Source: Xenorhabdus doucetiae (lineage in GTDB: Bacteria > Pseudomonadota > Gammaproteobacteria > Enterobacterales > Enterobacteriaceae). Taken from it: a DNA stretch of 64,000 nucleotides. Under the pieces are notes generated by a model. The model was not told the DNA's origin, did no database searches, and saw nothing but the letters and a program-made list of their open reading frames with translations. The position numbers and the translations under genes were made by a program. The stretch covers positions 4,092,001 to 4,156,000 of the forward strand of contig NZ_FO704550.1 of NCBI RefSeq assembly GCF_000968195.1, written 5' to 3'. Below are positions 55,399-64,000 of this stretch, piece after piece; positions within the stretch are counted from its first letter, which is position 1, and every line of letters starts with the position of its first letter.

Positions 55399-56727
55399 AT
55401 GAGCAACCGCGTACAACATCTAAAAAAATCCTCTGAACACCCGGATTCCATTGAGTTTGCTTCACGTGATGAGATTCAGGCATGGCAACTTCAACAAATA
55501 AAATGGACGCTCAACCACGCTTATAATAACGTCCCCATGTACCGCCACAAGTTTGATGCAGCGGGTATCCATCCGAGTGATTTCAGGCAACTCGATGACA
55601 TCAGCCAATTTCCTTACACCACCAAACAAGATCTGCGGGAACATTATCCTTTTGGCACCTTTGCCGTCCCGATGGAGCAAGTAGTACGCATTCACGCCTC
55701 ATCCGGCACCACAGGAAAACCGACTGTCGTCGGTTATACCCAACGGGATATCGACAATTGGGCGAACATCATCGCCCGTTGCCTGCGCTTTGCCGGTGCC
55801 AGCGCCAAAGACAAAGTTCACGTTGCCTACGGTTACGGACTGTTCACGGGGGGCTTAGGCGCACACTACGGTGCCGAACGGCTGGGAGCGACCGTCATTC
55901 CGATGTCCAGCGGCAACACCGTAAGGCAGGCGCAACTGATTATGGATTTTCAGCCGGATGTCATCATGATGACACCCTCTTACTGTCTGACCTTACTGGA
56001 TGAGCTGGAACGCCAAATGGGTGGAGATGCCAGCACATGCTCCTTACGGATTGGTATCTTTGGCGCAGAACCGTGGACCGCCGCGTTGCGTACTGAAATT
56101 GAGACACGCATGGGCATCAAGGCACTGGATATCTACGGCCTGTCCGAAGTCATCGGGCCGGGCGTTGCGATGGAATCACTGGAACACGCCGACGGCTCTA
56201 CCCTTTGGGAAGATCATTTCTACCCTGAAGTGATTCATCCTGACCACCTGCATAATCTGGCAGATGGCGAAACGGGCGAACTGGTTCTCACGACGCTGAC
56301 CAAAGAAGCCATGCCGATAATCCGTTACCGCACCCGCGACCTGACCTGCTTATTGCCGGGTACGGCACGCAACATGCGCCGTATGGACCGGATCACCGGA
56401 CGTTCCGATGACATGTTGATTATCCGTGGCATCAACCTATTCCCCTCACAGGTAGAAGAACAGATCATGCGCATCAAAGCGCTCTCACCGCACTACCAAA
56501 TAGAAGTAAACCGTATCGGTAATTATGACCAATTATCCATCAAGGTCGAACTGAAAGATCCCGATCGGTTGAACGAGCAACAACGCAGCGACATCTGCCA
56601 GCAGTTGCGCCATAACATTAAATCCATGACAGGACTCAATGCCGAAGTCAGCCTTGTCAACTGCGGAACTATCCCGCGTTCAGAAGGGAAAGCGGTGCGG
56701 GTGATTGATAATCGGCCACATGGTTAA
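55399..56727 (+). CDS. paaK: PaaK phenylacetate-CoA ligase
   Basis: 442 residues (E. coli 437). ATP-binding loop ASSGTTGKPTVVGYTQ, YGLSEVIGPGV and the C-terminal RSDDMLIIRGINLFPSQVEE swing domain. It activates phenylacetate to phenylacetyl-CoA, the entry step. AGGACAGGAAACG precedes the ATG. The 118-nt gap from paaJ has AACGAC repeats. In E. coli paaX-paaY follow; here they do not. Confidence 0.96.
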   Translation: MSNRVQHLKKSSEHPDSIEFASRDEIQAWQLQQIKWTLNHAYNNVPMYRHKFDAAGIHPSDFRQLDDISQFPYTTKQDLREHYPFGTFAVPMEQVVRIHASSGTTGKPTVVGYTQRDIDNWANIIARCLRFAGASAKDKVHVAYGYGLFTGGLGAHYGAERLGATVIPMSSGNTVRQAQLIMDFQPDVIMMTPSYCLTLLDELERQMGGDASTCSLRIGIFGAEPWTAALRTEIETRMGIKALDIYGLSEVIGPGVAMESLEHADGSTLWEDHFYPEVIHPDHLHNLADGETGELVLTTLTKEAMPIIRYRTRDLTCLLPGTARNMRRMDRITGRSDDMLIIRGINLFPSQVEEQIMRIKALSPHYQIEVNRIGNYDQLSIKVELKDPDRLNEQQRSDICQQLRHNIKSMTGLNAEVSLVNCGTIPRSEGKAVRVIDNRPHG

Positions 56728-57084
56728 CTTGAAATTCACCTAAGAAAGCCCCCATTGTCTGAGAGCACGATTAAAATTTTTGCTAAAGAAAATAAAATCG
56801 TGCCTTCAAAAATGTCTAATTCAGGAACAATCTTCTTCAACACAGAACGTCACAAATATATATTCTGGAATTCCTATCGGTTCGCAGTGTATTTCTGAGA
56901 ACAACAACTTATGGTCATTATACCGGCAGATGGCAAAATCGACATTCATCGTGGCGATAAGAAACTGACTACCGAATATTGCTCAGACGGGCGCATCTCT
57001 ATTTGTGGTGAAACAGAATGACCTCATTCTCTGAACGCACATCACAGCTGTCAGTCTGCAATAAAACCGGATATAAAGCTGCAA
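56728..57084. other. Non-coding gap after paaK
   Basis: GCACGATT (56765-56772) and AATCGTGC (56796-56803) form an 8-bp stem-loop that may end the paa operon. A short open stretch (ADGKIDIHRGDKKLTTEYC) near 56920-57020 lacks a proper gene context and looks like a fragment. No paaX or paaY. Confidence 0.5.
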
Positions 57085-58263
57085 CTATTTTAACCGCGCA
57101 ATCCACGGCACCATAAGAATAGCGATAACCGCAATACCGGTAGCCACGTAGCCAATACTGCCCAGACCCCATTGTGTGATTGCTACCCCACCAATGATTG
57201 CACCTAACCCCGTCCCTGCATTAGCGGCGGAGACATTCAACGTGCCTGCCAATGCTTGAGCATGTGACGCTGATTTCATCACACGTACCTGACAAATGGG
57301 AAATAACGCGGTGTAAGCAATACCCCATAGCGCTAACGATATTCCGAGAAGGAACCAAGAGCTAGCCAGTGGCACACTGAAAATCATTCCTAGACCTAAC
57401 AGTAACGTGAATATCGCAGTAACTCTTAGTGGATTGCGATCAACAAATCGACCACCGAGCCAATTTCCCATCAAGCCAATAGCACCAAAGCCCATTAACC
57501 ACCATCCGACATAGGCAGGTTGCACCCCGGCAATGCGTTCTAATGTATCCGCTAAATAAGTGTAAGCGGTGAACATTGCAGTAAAAACAACAACAGATAA
57601 CGCCACGTTAGCTACAAATCGAGGATCTTTTAGGATACGTGTTTGTTCCTTAATTTTTATCTTCTCCGGTCGTGCAACGGTAGGCATAAAGATAAACATG
57701 AGAATTGCCATCAAAAGAGACAGGCCGGCTAACCCCCAGAATGTGCTTCGCCAACCAATGGAATCTGAGGCAAGAGTGCCCAATGGAATACCGAATAGTA
57801 GTGCGGCTGAGATGCCTAAGTAAACTTGTGAAACGGCTCGGCCTGCACGTTGTGGGCCGACAATTTGTCCAGCCGTTTCACTCGCTGTCCCCCAAAATAC
57901 GGGTAACATCAACGCAGGAATAAAACGGGCGATAGCAAGTACCCAAATATTAGGAGCAACTGCGGCCAGAGCATTAGAAACCGCAAAGATCAGCAAGATA
58001 ACTATAAACAAACGCTTACGTTCGATGTGAGATAATAATGCGGTGAGTACTGGCCCGAACAACATGACTGTAAACGCAAACAGCGTAACGAGTTGTCCAG
58101 TGGCTGAAATTGAAACATTTAAATCACGGGACAATGCGGGAAGAAGCCCAACAATGAGATATTCTGTTGTGACAATAATGAAAGCTGCTACTGCAAGGAT
58201 AACAATAGAAAGACCGCCACGGTTCACTGATTCTGTTGCGACTGATGTTGAATAAGAAGACAT
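57085..58263 (-). CDS. MFS efflux transporter, AraJ/YdhP-like DHA1 type
   Basis: 392 residues with 12 hydrophobic helices. The start TTEYLIVGLLPALSRDLNVS with TGQLVTLFAFTVMLFGPVL is typical of DHA1 proton-coupled exporters in the AraJ/YdhP group. Substrate unknown. An LysR-like start codon region lies divergently at 58382, now cut by an IS, so the transporter's regulator may have been lost. Confidence 0.82.
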   Translation of the reverse strand: MSSYSTSVATESVNRGGLSIVILAVAAFIIVTTEYLIVGLLPALSRDLNVSISATGQLVTLFAFTVMLFGPVLTALLSHIERKRLFIVILLIFAVSNALAAVAPNIWVLAIARFIPALMLPVFWGTASETAGQIVGPQRAGRAVSQVYLGISAALLFGIPLGTLASDSIGWRSTFWGLAGLSLLMAILMFIFMPTVARPEKIKIKEQTRILKDPRFVANVALSVVVFTAMFTAYTYLADTLERIAGVQPAYVGWWLMGFGAIGLMGNWLGGRFVDRNPLRVTAIFTLLLGLGMIFSVPLASSWFLLGISLALWGIAYTALFPICQVRVMKSASHAQALAGTLNVSAANAGTGLGAIIGGVAITQWGLGSIGYVATGIAVIAILMVPWIARLK

Positions 58264-58381
58264 TAAAAAAGGCTCCGACTTAATATCAATTGTTGCGCCT
58301 AGTTTATTGGAAAAAATAAATCTTATATTTGTTCTTTTTTCATACTATTATGGAATTTAAATCCAGAATAGGAATGACAAT

Positions 58382-58409
58382 ATGACTCCTTTTGAACGTT
58401 TTAAAGGAA
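58382..58409 (+). pseudogene. 5' stub of a gene cut by IS630 copy III, possibly LysR-type
   Basis: ATG 58382 follows AGGAA and gives MTPFERFKGI before the IS. This start resembles LysR proteins, which often sit divergent to exporters. After the IS (59519 on) the sequence does not continue a recognisable LysR HTH, so more than a simple insertion occurred. Confidence 0.35.
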
Positions 58410-58411
58410 TA

Positions 58412-59516
58412 TACCAATCGCCATTGAAGATGCTTGATTTCTTATCCAAACCCGATCATGCTTGCAATCATGAAAATTCATCTGACACCAGAACAAAAAC
58501 GTGCCCTCGAATTGATGCATGATACCACTCGTGATAGTCGAGTCTGTGATCGCATCAAGGCCGTGCTTTTGGCGTCAGAGGGCTGGACAGCTCAGATGAT
58601 TGCTCAGGCCTTACGTATTCATGAAACTACGGTAAGCCGTCACCTAAAAGATTTCATCGCGCAGGAAAAACTCACCCCCGAAAATGGCGGTTCTGAAAGC
58701 CATCTCTCTGCCAAACAAACCGCCGATCTGGTTGATTATTTGACGGCAAATTTGCTGCATACGACCGCTCAAATTGTGGATTATGTACGAGCTCGTTGGC
58801 AGGTGTCTTTCAGCGTGGGAGGCATGACGAAATGGCTTCACCGACAAGGTTTCAGCTACAAAAAGCCAAAGGGCGTTCCTCATAAATTCGATGCGGATAA
58901 GCAGCAACAATTTATTGATGACTACCAGTCTCTGAAAGACCGGGCAGGTCAGAATGAACCTATCCTATTTATTGATGCGGTGCATCCTTCGCAGTCCACA
59001 AAGCTCAGCTATGGTTGGATGAAAGCGGGGAAAAATCAGGTAAAAGTGGTCGAAACCACCGGCAGGCGTACCCGTCTCAATCTTCTGGGCGCCCTCAATT
59101 TACAACGAATTGAAGACACCGTGATCCGTGAAATCCCGAGTATCAATGCCGAAAATAATGGGTATTTTTTCGGGCCCTATAAAAAAACTTACCCACTTTC
59201 CCCAAAAAATTATTATATTCCGGGAGGGGGCGGTTTACCACCGGGCAAAAATTGGTGAAAGAGGTGGCATATGTCCTTAATATTGAACTGCATTACCTAC
59301 CGCCTTACAGCCCAAACCTCAATCCAATAGAGCGATTGTGGAAGTATATGAATGAGCAAGTACGTAACAATGTTTATTTTCCGGATGCGAAGACATTCCG
59401 TGAAACCCTTCGTCACTTTTTTCATGTCACTTTGCCAGAAAAAGCGAAAGAACTCACGACTAGACTGACTGACAACTTTCAGATTTTAAAACCTGCATCT
59501 TCAAGTTAGATTGGTA
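58412..59516 (+). mobile_element. IS630-family element, copy III, damaged
   Basis: Flanked by TATA/TA-type ends at 58410-58411 and 59517-59518; tips match copies I and II. About 1105 bp and in plus orientation. A small frameshift and a cluster of substitutions near 59150-59260 damage the transposase. Confidence 0.88.
58470..59509 (+). pseudogene. IS630 transposase, frameshifted (copy III)
   Basis: The N-terminal 240 or so residues match the intact protein. From about 59150 there are clustered substitutions (the IILDGAGYH region reads YYIPGGGGLPP) and a frameshift before VKEVAYVLNIELHYL; the C-terminal part with NLNPIERLWKYMNE is in another frame. The second catalytic Asp is lost. Confidence 0.88.
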
Positions 59517-59608
59517 TACATTGTTATAGCTGGCTTTTTTACTATCAGAAGGTTGCCAAAAGCCGAAGGAGTATCACCACAACTAACTGTTTAATACAAG
59601 AAACTCCG

Positions 59609-60859
59609 CTATAGATTAAACGCCTCTTGCTTGCCCAATTGTTCAGTACGGCTGATCCCCAAACGATTCGCAACCACTTGCCAATCCTTCACCACACCCA
59701 ACACGTCATCATAAATCTGGGTGGCTTCATCACGAGTTAAGCGAAAGAAGTCGATGACTTCGAATGCCAAACCATAATCAAGTGCATTAGAGGTATCGGT
59801 AATGTTAAGGTGCAAGCCTTGTTTACCAGCAATGGGGTTAAGGTCATAAGCCGGTGAAAGCTTCCATCCTTTGTTGGTGAGTAAAAAACCATGATTTCTG
59901 AGGTGATCGTCAGTATTGGACACCGCTATATTAAATAGGATCCTACGCCACAGTTGAGCTAGATCGGCTTTGGTTTGCGCGCCATGATTTGTTAAAAACT
60001 CGGCTATTTCGAGATAACTCGCCCCTTCGGAATGTTCACCATCGTAATATTGAAGCTGTGTCATCGCAGATGAAAAGTGAATACGCTTGTCGCCAACACG
60101 ATCAAATCGTTTGGTCAGAAACGTATGATGCTCAGAGGAGAATTTACGTATTTCACTCGGAAACATGTCAATACCAGCAGCCAAGGCTAACTCATAGCAC
60201 ACCATTTCCCAAGCACCAACGTCGAATGTATCATTTTGATTAGGGAATTTGGCGATCCAGAGATGTTTTTCTTTGTCTGTCACACAGGCTTTGGGTCTGG
60301 CACCCCCCAATGATGAACCCGGAGAAATAAGCATCTTGAGCCAGCGATAATACTCATCACTGTCAGTGTCATCGTCTTTTTCTATTTGGATGGCAGCATG
60401 CTCTAACTCACGTAGCGATGTCATGGGTGGTGCTGCAAATTCCGCATTGTTGTCTAAGAAGTCCTTCGACTCTGTTGTTTTAAAACGAATTCCTCCCATT
60501 CGATAGGAATCATGTACCCCTAACAAATAGTCCAGCTCAGTGAGCCTGGCACTCGAGCACAAGCCTTTGCGGTACTCAATCGCGGCTCGACGCTGCATGA
60601 GAATTCGCCCCCAGCGATCTGGACACGAGTCCAAAAATGCACGGAAATTCTTATCTGGAGAGTCGTTGTAAAGCTCACCACCATGCAGCGTTAGGAGTGG
60701 ATCGATCTGTAAACAATAATCGGATTTCAAGAAGTGTTTGTCATAAGTAAAACTGAACACCCCACCACGATGGGTTTCAGCAAACATCAATTGACCAATT
60801 AATAAGGGAGGATCAACCGGAATCCAAGATGCGTATACTTTGACTATTGGACGACTCAT
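59609..60859 (-). CDS. hipA: HipA-like serine/threonine kinase toxin
   Basis: 416 residues with a HipA fold: P-loop-like SPGSSLGGARPKA, catalytic AVSNTDDHLRNHGFL and metal-binding SPAYDLNP. HipA kinases phosphorylate glutamyl-tRNA synthetase in E. coli; the target here may differ. The C-terminus (QLGKQEAFNL) is complete. It overlaps hipB by 4 nt (ATGA), the usual pairing. Confidence 0.88.
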   Translation of the reverse strand: MSRPIVKVYASWIPVDPPLLIGQLMFAETHRGGVFSFTYDKHFLKSDYCLQIDPLLTLHGGELYNDSPDKNFRAFLDSCPDRWGRILMQRRAAIEYRKGLCSSARLTELDYLLGVHDSYRMGGIRFKTTESKDFLDNNAEFAAPPMTSLRELEHAAIQIEKDDDTDSDEYYRWLKMLISPGSSLGGARPKACVTDKEKHLWIAKFPNQNDTFDVGAWEMVCYELALAAGIDMFPSEIRKFSSEHHTFLTKRFDRVGDKRIHFSSAMTQLQYYDGEHSEGASYLEIAEFLTNHGAQTKADLAQLWRRILFNIAVSNTDDHLRNHGFLLTNKGWKLSPAYDLNPIAGKQGLHLNITDTSNALDYGLAFEVIDFFRLTRDEATQIYDDVLGVVKDWQVVANRLGISRTEQLGKQEAFNL

Positions 60860-61161
60860 TTCGAACCTTCCAGCAGTTTGATATTCTGGAGCTTGATACC
60901 CACTTCATCATGCGCGGCAAGCTTCGCAAAGTTTTCCTCCATTCCCAGCACCGCCATCACCTTAAGATAGGTACCAATCGCCACGCCAGGATCGCCAGCA
61001 AAGACTTTATTCACCGTTTTGTTATCAAAGCCCGTGCGGTCGCAAATCATCTGTTTGGTGAATCCTCGGCGTTTAACCGCCAACAACAAGTCTTCCCCAA
61101 AAATACTCAGTATCTTACGTTGCTTGGGAAACAACACCTTGTGTAAGTCTCGCTTTGCCAT
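60856..61161 (-). CDS. hipB: HipB-like HTH antitoxin
   Basis: 101 residues with an Xre-type HTH (FTKQMICDRTGFDNKTVNKV). It is upstream of hipA and overlaps it by 4 nt. A perfect 17-bp inverted repeat begins 15 nt upstream of the start codon, a likely autorepression site. Confidence 0.85.
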   Translation of the reverse strand: MAKRDLHKVLFPKQRKILSIFGEDLLLAVKRRGFTKQMICDRTGFDNKTVNKVFAGDPGVAIGTYLKVMAVLGMEENFAKLAAHDEVGIKLQNIKLLEGSK

Positions 61162-61175
61162 GTTCTATCTCTACT

Positions 61176-61221
61176 AGGACTATATTCCCATTTAATAACC
61201 AATTAATGGGAATATAGTCCT
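61176..61221 (-). promoter_or_regulatory. hipBA operator, 17-bp perfect inverted repeat
   Basis: AGGACTATATTCCCATT (61176-61192) and AATGGGAATATAGTCCT (61205-61221) are exact inverted copies with a 12-nt spacer. The position right before hipB fits cooperative binding by HipB dimers. Confidence 0.8.
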
Positions 61222-61309
61222 ATATACATAAGGAATCAATGAATTCAGATAACAAGCCTCACAAAAAATAGACTCTATTCGGCTCCCCCGCCAAATGGCG
61301 AGGAAAATA

Positions 61310-62446
61310 TCAATCAGCAAAGATTTGCTGGTGCAGGGATTGCAATCGACGAACCAATGTTTTTCTTCTTTCTATCTGCTTGGCAAATCTCTGATAGATT
61401 GGAATAAACTCAACCAGTGCGTTATTGGCCAGATAAGCATCGTACAGATCTTGCACTTCTTTAGCCGCTTTATCATAAGCGCTGGCATGCCCCTGTTCAC
61501 TGTATTTCTGCACATTTTTCCAGTGAGCTTCCCTTGATGAAAAGATTTTATTGAGCCGTTCAAGCGTTTCGCGCCGCATCTTTTCGCGCTGTTGCTCTTC
61601 CACAATCAACCGTTCACGTACTATTTCGTCATTCGCTGCCTGCCAATAATCTTCAAGAGATGAAGTACTCAACCAATATTGATAATCTCTGTTGGCTATC
61701 GGTTTACCGACCAACGCACGCGCCTGAGTCGCCGATAGCTGCCCTTGCTCAAAGAGTTCTCTCAATAACCTGTCTTTGTCTGATGCAGACAGTCGTTCAA
61801 TTTCTTCTGCCGCCGTCAGATGTTTGGTTTCTGCGACATGCGCTTGCGATGATGCAAGCAACATATTCAAAGCCCTGCACGCTTCTAAGGGTATATAGAA
61901 TAACTCTGCAAATGCCAATTGAGCTTCAGATAAGTGCTTAAAGTCAAAATCAATCAATGGCAATTTACTCAGCGTATTATCACCCTCAAATGCGCGTTTC
62001 AGCCAAGGCAGGTATAGCAGACGATAATCCCCGTTCAGCAGTTCCAACCGCAACGAACTCAAATGTTGCAGGTAATCTTCTGCATCGTCATCCTCCAGAT
62101 CACGATCATCTTCATTGAGGATAAAAGTGAATAGCTGATAATTTTCGCCATCTTCACAGAGCGTGAACTCACCATCATCAACTTCCATAAATGGCTGAGG
62201 AACCGTATTTAGCGGCACTTTCAAGTAGCAAATAACCTGCCCCCAATCCGCGTAATAAATTCCCACATCAAAATACTGTGCCATCAACTCCGAGGGTTCG
62301 GCTTTTAAATCCCCATAGTCATAATGAACCATAAAATGGGTTGAACTGATTTCAGCACGGCTGGAGAGGATTCTAAGTGCATTTTTTTGCTTTGCAGACA
62401 GCACGCCATCATGCCGCTCGAAATGATAATACTGATATACACTCAT
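61310..62446 (-). CDS. Hypothetical protein, coiled-coil C-terminus
   Basis: 378 residues from ATG 62446 (MSVYQYYHFERHDG). I do not recognise the family. Residues about 1-200 look globular with acidic patches (NEDDRDLEDDDAEDYLQ). Residues about 270-375 are strongly helical with many Glu/Arg/Gln (IVEEQQREKMRRETLERLNK), suggesting a coiled coil. No signal peptide or membrane helix. The upstream region carries several ATGTCGAT palindromes. A frame open to 62521 has no support. It lies on the same strand as and after ygcG. Confidence 0.6.
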   Translation of the reverse strand: MSVYQYYHFERHDGVLSAKQKNALRILSSRAEISSTHFMVHYDYGDLKAEPSELMAQYFDVGIYYADWGQVICYLKVPLNTVPQPFMEVDDGEFTLCEDGENYQLFTFILNEDDRDLEDDDAEDYLQHLSSLRLELLNGDYRLLYLPWLKRAFEGDNTLSKLPLIDFDFKHLSEAQLAFAELFYIPLEACRALNMLLASSQAHVAETKHLTAAEEIERLSASDKDRLLRELFEQGQLSATQARALVGKPIANRDYQYWLSTSSLEDYWQAANDEIVRERLIVEEQQREKMRRETLERLNKIFSSREAHWKNVQKYSEQGHASAYDKAAKEVQDLYDAYLANNALVEFIPIYQRFAKQIERRKTLVRRLQSLHQQIFAD

Positions 62447-62491
62447 GGTTAAATCACCACAAATTGGGGGTTCATTATTCAAAATAAATTT

Positions 62492-62580
62492 ATGTCGATA
62501 GCATCGACATGACAAGATCATATGTCGATAAAATGGAAAAAAATCGACACGTAATCCTCATATGTCGATGCTATCGACGT
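62492..62580 (-). promoter_or_regulatory. Palindrome array (ATGTCGAT) upstream of the unknown gene
   Basis: Six half sites: ATGTCGAT-AGC-ATCGACAT (62492-62510), ATGTCGAT (62522-62529) with ATCGACA (62543-62549), and ATGTCGAT-GCT-ATCGACGT (62562-62580). The two full palindromes are 70 bp apart, centre to centre. The array lies 45-135 bp upstream of ATG 62446 and before the end of the ygcG-like gene. It looks like a multi-site operator. Confidence 0.7.
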
Positions 62581-62610
62581 GTGTTGTCTTTTATATATAC
62601 CAAAAACAAA

Positions 62611-63639
62611 TCACCAATCACCCGAAGCGCCGCCGCCATCACTGCTGCCACCGCCACCAGAAAAGCTATCATTACCGTCGTCACTGCTTGTGCGATCAGA
62701 GCCAGAGCCGCCGAAAAGACCACCGAATAGGCTTTTCAATAGTGACCACACGGTAGAGATCGCCCAAAATACCAAAATCACGGGCAACATCAGGACTAAT
62801 AGATAAAACTCTGCCGGAATGGAGGAAAATAATCCAATGAGATTCAACAGATAGGTTCCTGCCGCTATGGTCAAGGCGCATTTAAGGAAACGTTTAAACC
62901 AGTGCCCCTTGCGGAAAACCATCATTGGCAAGAAGAACAAACTGACCAGCCAGAAACCCAATAGTGCAGCAATATCTTTACCGGATATCTGGTCGAATGC
63001 GCTGTCGTCTTCGGCGATAACCTGAGTTATTTTCGTTGTTTCTTTCAGTGTTTCCGCTTGGCTGGTGTTTTTCAGCAATGTGTCAACTGAATCAATGGCA
63101 TTGCTAATCCCCTCAAAATAAGCCTGTTCTTTGAAAGCTGGCTTCACATCTTCACGCAAAATGCGTGCAACCTTGCCATCGGTTAATTTACGCTCTAAAC
63201 CGGAACCAACTGCAATACGCATTTTATGATCATCAGAAGCGATCAAAAACAAAATGCCATCATTGTTTTCTTTATTACCCAACTTCCATTTATCAAATAC
63301 ACGGGCGGAAAATGCTTCAACAGTTTCACTGCCCGTCGTCGGAATAATCAGGACTGCCATCTGTACCTTTTCTTCAGATTGCAGTTTTTTCAGTTGGCGG
63401 GTCAGACGTTGGCGCTCTTCTTTCGTGAGTACCTTAGAGGTATCTGCTATACGCTTGTTTAGCGCAGGAACATCAACCGTGATGGTTTCTTGTTTTATCT
63501 CTCCTGCCGATCCATTGCTTATTCCGATAAGCAATAAAAACAGGATAAAAAAATATTTTATTATTAAAGTACAGCTTATTCTCGGTTGTATTATTGAGGT
63601 ATTACAACCATCCTTTGGCATATGGGAAATTATTAGCAT
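62611..63639 (-). CDS. YgcG-like TPM-domain membrane protein
   Basis: 342 residues from ATG 63639 with AAGGATAG upstream. N-terminal hydrophobic signal or anchor (KYFFILFLLLIG), then a TPM phosphatase domain (LNKRIADTSKVLTKEERQRL, GNKENNDGILFLIASDDHKM), then three hydrophobic helices and a Gly/Ser-rich tail ending GGASGDW, typical of YgcG proteins. Function unknown; TPM domains are linked to envelope or photosystem maintenance in other organisms. Confidence 0.85.
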   Translation of the reverse strand: MLIISHMPKDGCNTSIIQPRISCTLIIKYFFILFLLLIGISNGSAGEIKQETITVDVPALNKRIADTSKVLTKEERQRLTRQLKKLQSEEKVQMAVLIIPTTGSETVEAFSARVFDKWKLGNKENNDGILFLIASDDHKMRIAVGSGLERKLTDGKVARILREDVKPAFKEQAYFEGISNAIDSVDTLLKNTSQAETLKETTKITQVIAEDDSAFDQISGKDIAALLGFWLVSLFFLPMMVFRKGHWFKRFLKCALTIAAGTYLLNLIGLFSSIPAEFYLLVLMLPVILVFWAISTVWSLLKSLFGGLFGGSGSDRTSSDDGNDSFSGGGGSSDGGGASGDW

Positions 63640-63715
63640 CAACTATCCTTAACTCTTATTTATGATATCAATCTCCATGATTATACGGATATATCCCATT
63701 ATACGTAATCAAGAA

Positions 63716-63744
63716 AACGGCATTATTTTTACGATAATGCCGTT
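63716..63744 (-). terminator. Rho-independent terminator of the MFS gene
   Basis: AACGGCATTAT and ATAATGCCGTT form an 11-bp stem with a 7-nt loop. On the minus strand the stem is followed by TTTTCTT. It lies just after the stop codon of the MFS gene at 63753. Confidence 0.8.
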
Positions 63745-63752
63745 GATTAAAT

Positions 63753-64000
63753 TTATTTTTCCGCTTTAATTTTTGCTGCCCTAAATGCGGTGAATAATGC
63801 CAATATGGGGGCAATGGAGAAGAGTAAAAATAGCCAATGAGAAGAAGATGCAGCGCCTGTTATTCCGCCAGGCTGATAAAATCCAAATAAATTGACGGTC
63901 ATTCCCCCCAATGCAGAACCAAATGCCGTGGCAAATAACTGCACCGTCGTAATGGATGAACCAGCAATGCTTTTATCCTCATCACTGGAAACCTGCAAAA
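63753..64000 (-). CDS. MFS transporter, C-terminal end (partial)
   Basis: 81 residues of the 3' end, extending past the window edge. Two hydrophobic helices (TTVQLFATAFGSALGGMTVN, HWLFLLFSIAPILALFTAF) and a short basic tail match the last helices of a major facilitator exporter. Exact family not assignable. Confidence 0.6.
   Translation of the reverse strand, partial: LQVSSDEDKSIAGSSITTVQLFATAFGSALGGMTVNLFGFYQPGGITGAASSSHWLFLLFSIAPILALFTAFRAAKIKAEK

Noticed and set aside
56780..56968. Possible 62-residue ORF after paaK
   Set aside because: No family pattern, no clear ribosome site, and it overlaps a stem-loop region; better seen as non-coding.

Overview
The window looks like chromosome from an entomopathogenic Morganellaceae bacterium, most likely Xenorhabdus and possibly Photorhabdus. 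The evidence is the enterobacterial core order (tex-feoABC, then bioH-gntX-nfuA, glpEGR-glpD, an E. coli-like yhf cluster and paaZ-paaABCDEFGHIJK), broken up by AT-rich accessory blocks, many IS630-type elements, NRPS genes, an Hcp and a TcdA/TcdB-like glycosyltransferase. The genus is inferred from gene content and was not tested.

Layout. 1-4.8 kb: 3' part of tex, then ferrous iron uptake feoABC behind an FNR-type promoter. 5.2-20 kb: an accessory block at the position where E. coli runs from feoC straight towards bioH. It holds a LysR/MFS divergent pair, an IS3-family element, a decayed IS630 copy, hairpin repeats, an AT-rich NRPS locus (formyltransferase/C-like protein, A-T-TE NRPS, an unknown upstream gene, divergent aminotransferase) cut by two IS630-type insertions, and a dead RelB/DinJ-type antitoxin. 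20-28 kb: OsmC-like protein, TacAT-type toxin-antitoxin, then bioH, gntX, nfuA, glpE, glpG, glpR and glpD. 28-32.6 kb: a small hydrolase, a GNAT, an exported adenosine deaminase, and a class-3 lipase gene split by a full-length IS630. 33-39.7 kb: yhfZ-Y-X-php-U-T-S without yhfW.

40-44 kb is an AT-rich effector-like island: a small ORF, a protein ending in a colicin-like hydrophobic hairpin, two tandem four-helix membrane paralogues (possible immunity proteins), a convergent hcp, and a glycosyltransferase toxin gene stopped inside an octanucleotide repeat. It is bounded by a decayed copy of the paaZ 3' end. 44-56.7 kb is the complete phenylacetyl-CoA catabolic set, with paaZ divergent from paaA-K; paaX and paaY are not present downstream. 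57-64 kb: an MFS exporter, a third IS630 copy that sits in what may be a LysR gene, hipBA with a 17-bp inverted-repeat operator, an unrecognised gene behind an array of palindromes, a TPM-domain ygcG-like gene and the 3' end of another MFS gene.

The most interesting points are the candidate toxin/immunity/Hcp island, the repeat-interrupted glycosyltransferase, the NRPS whose reading frame is restored exactly if the IS is removed, and the palindrome array upstream of the unknown gene at 61.3-62.4 kb.
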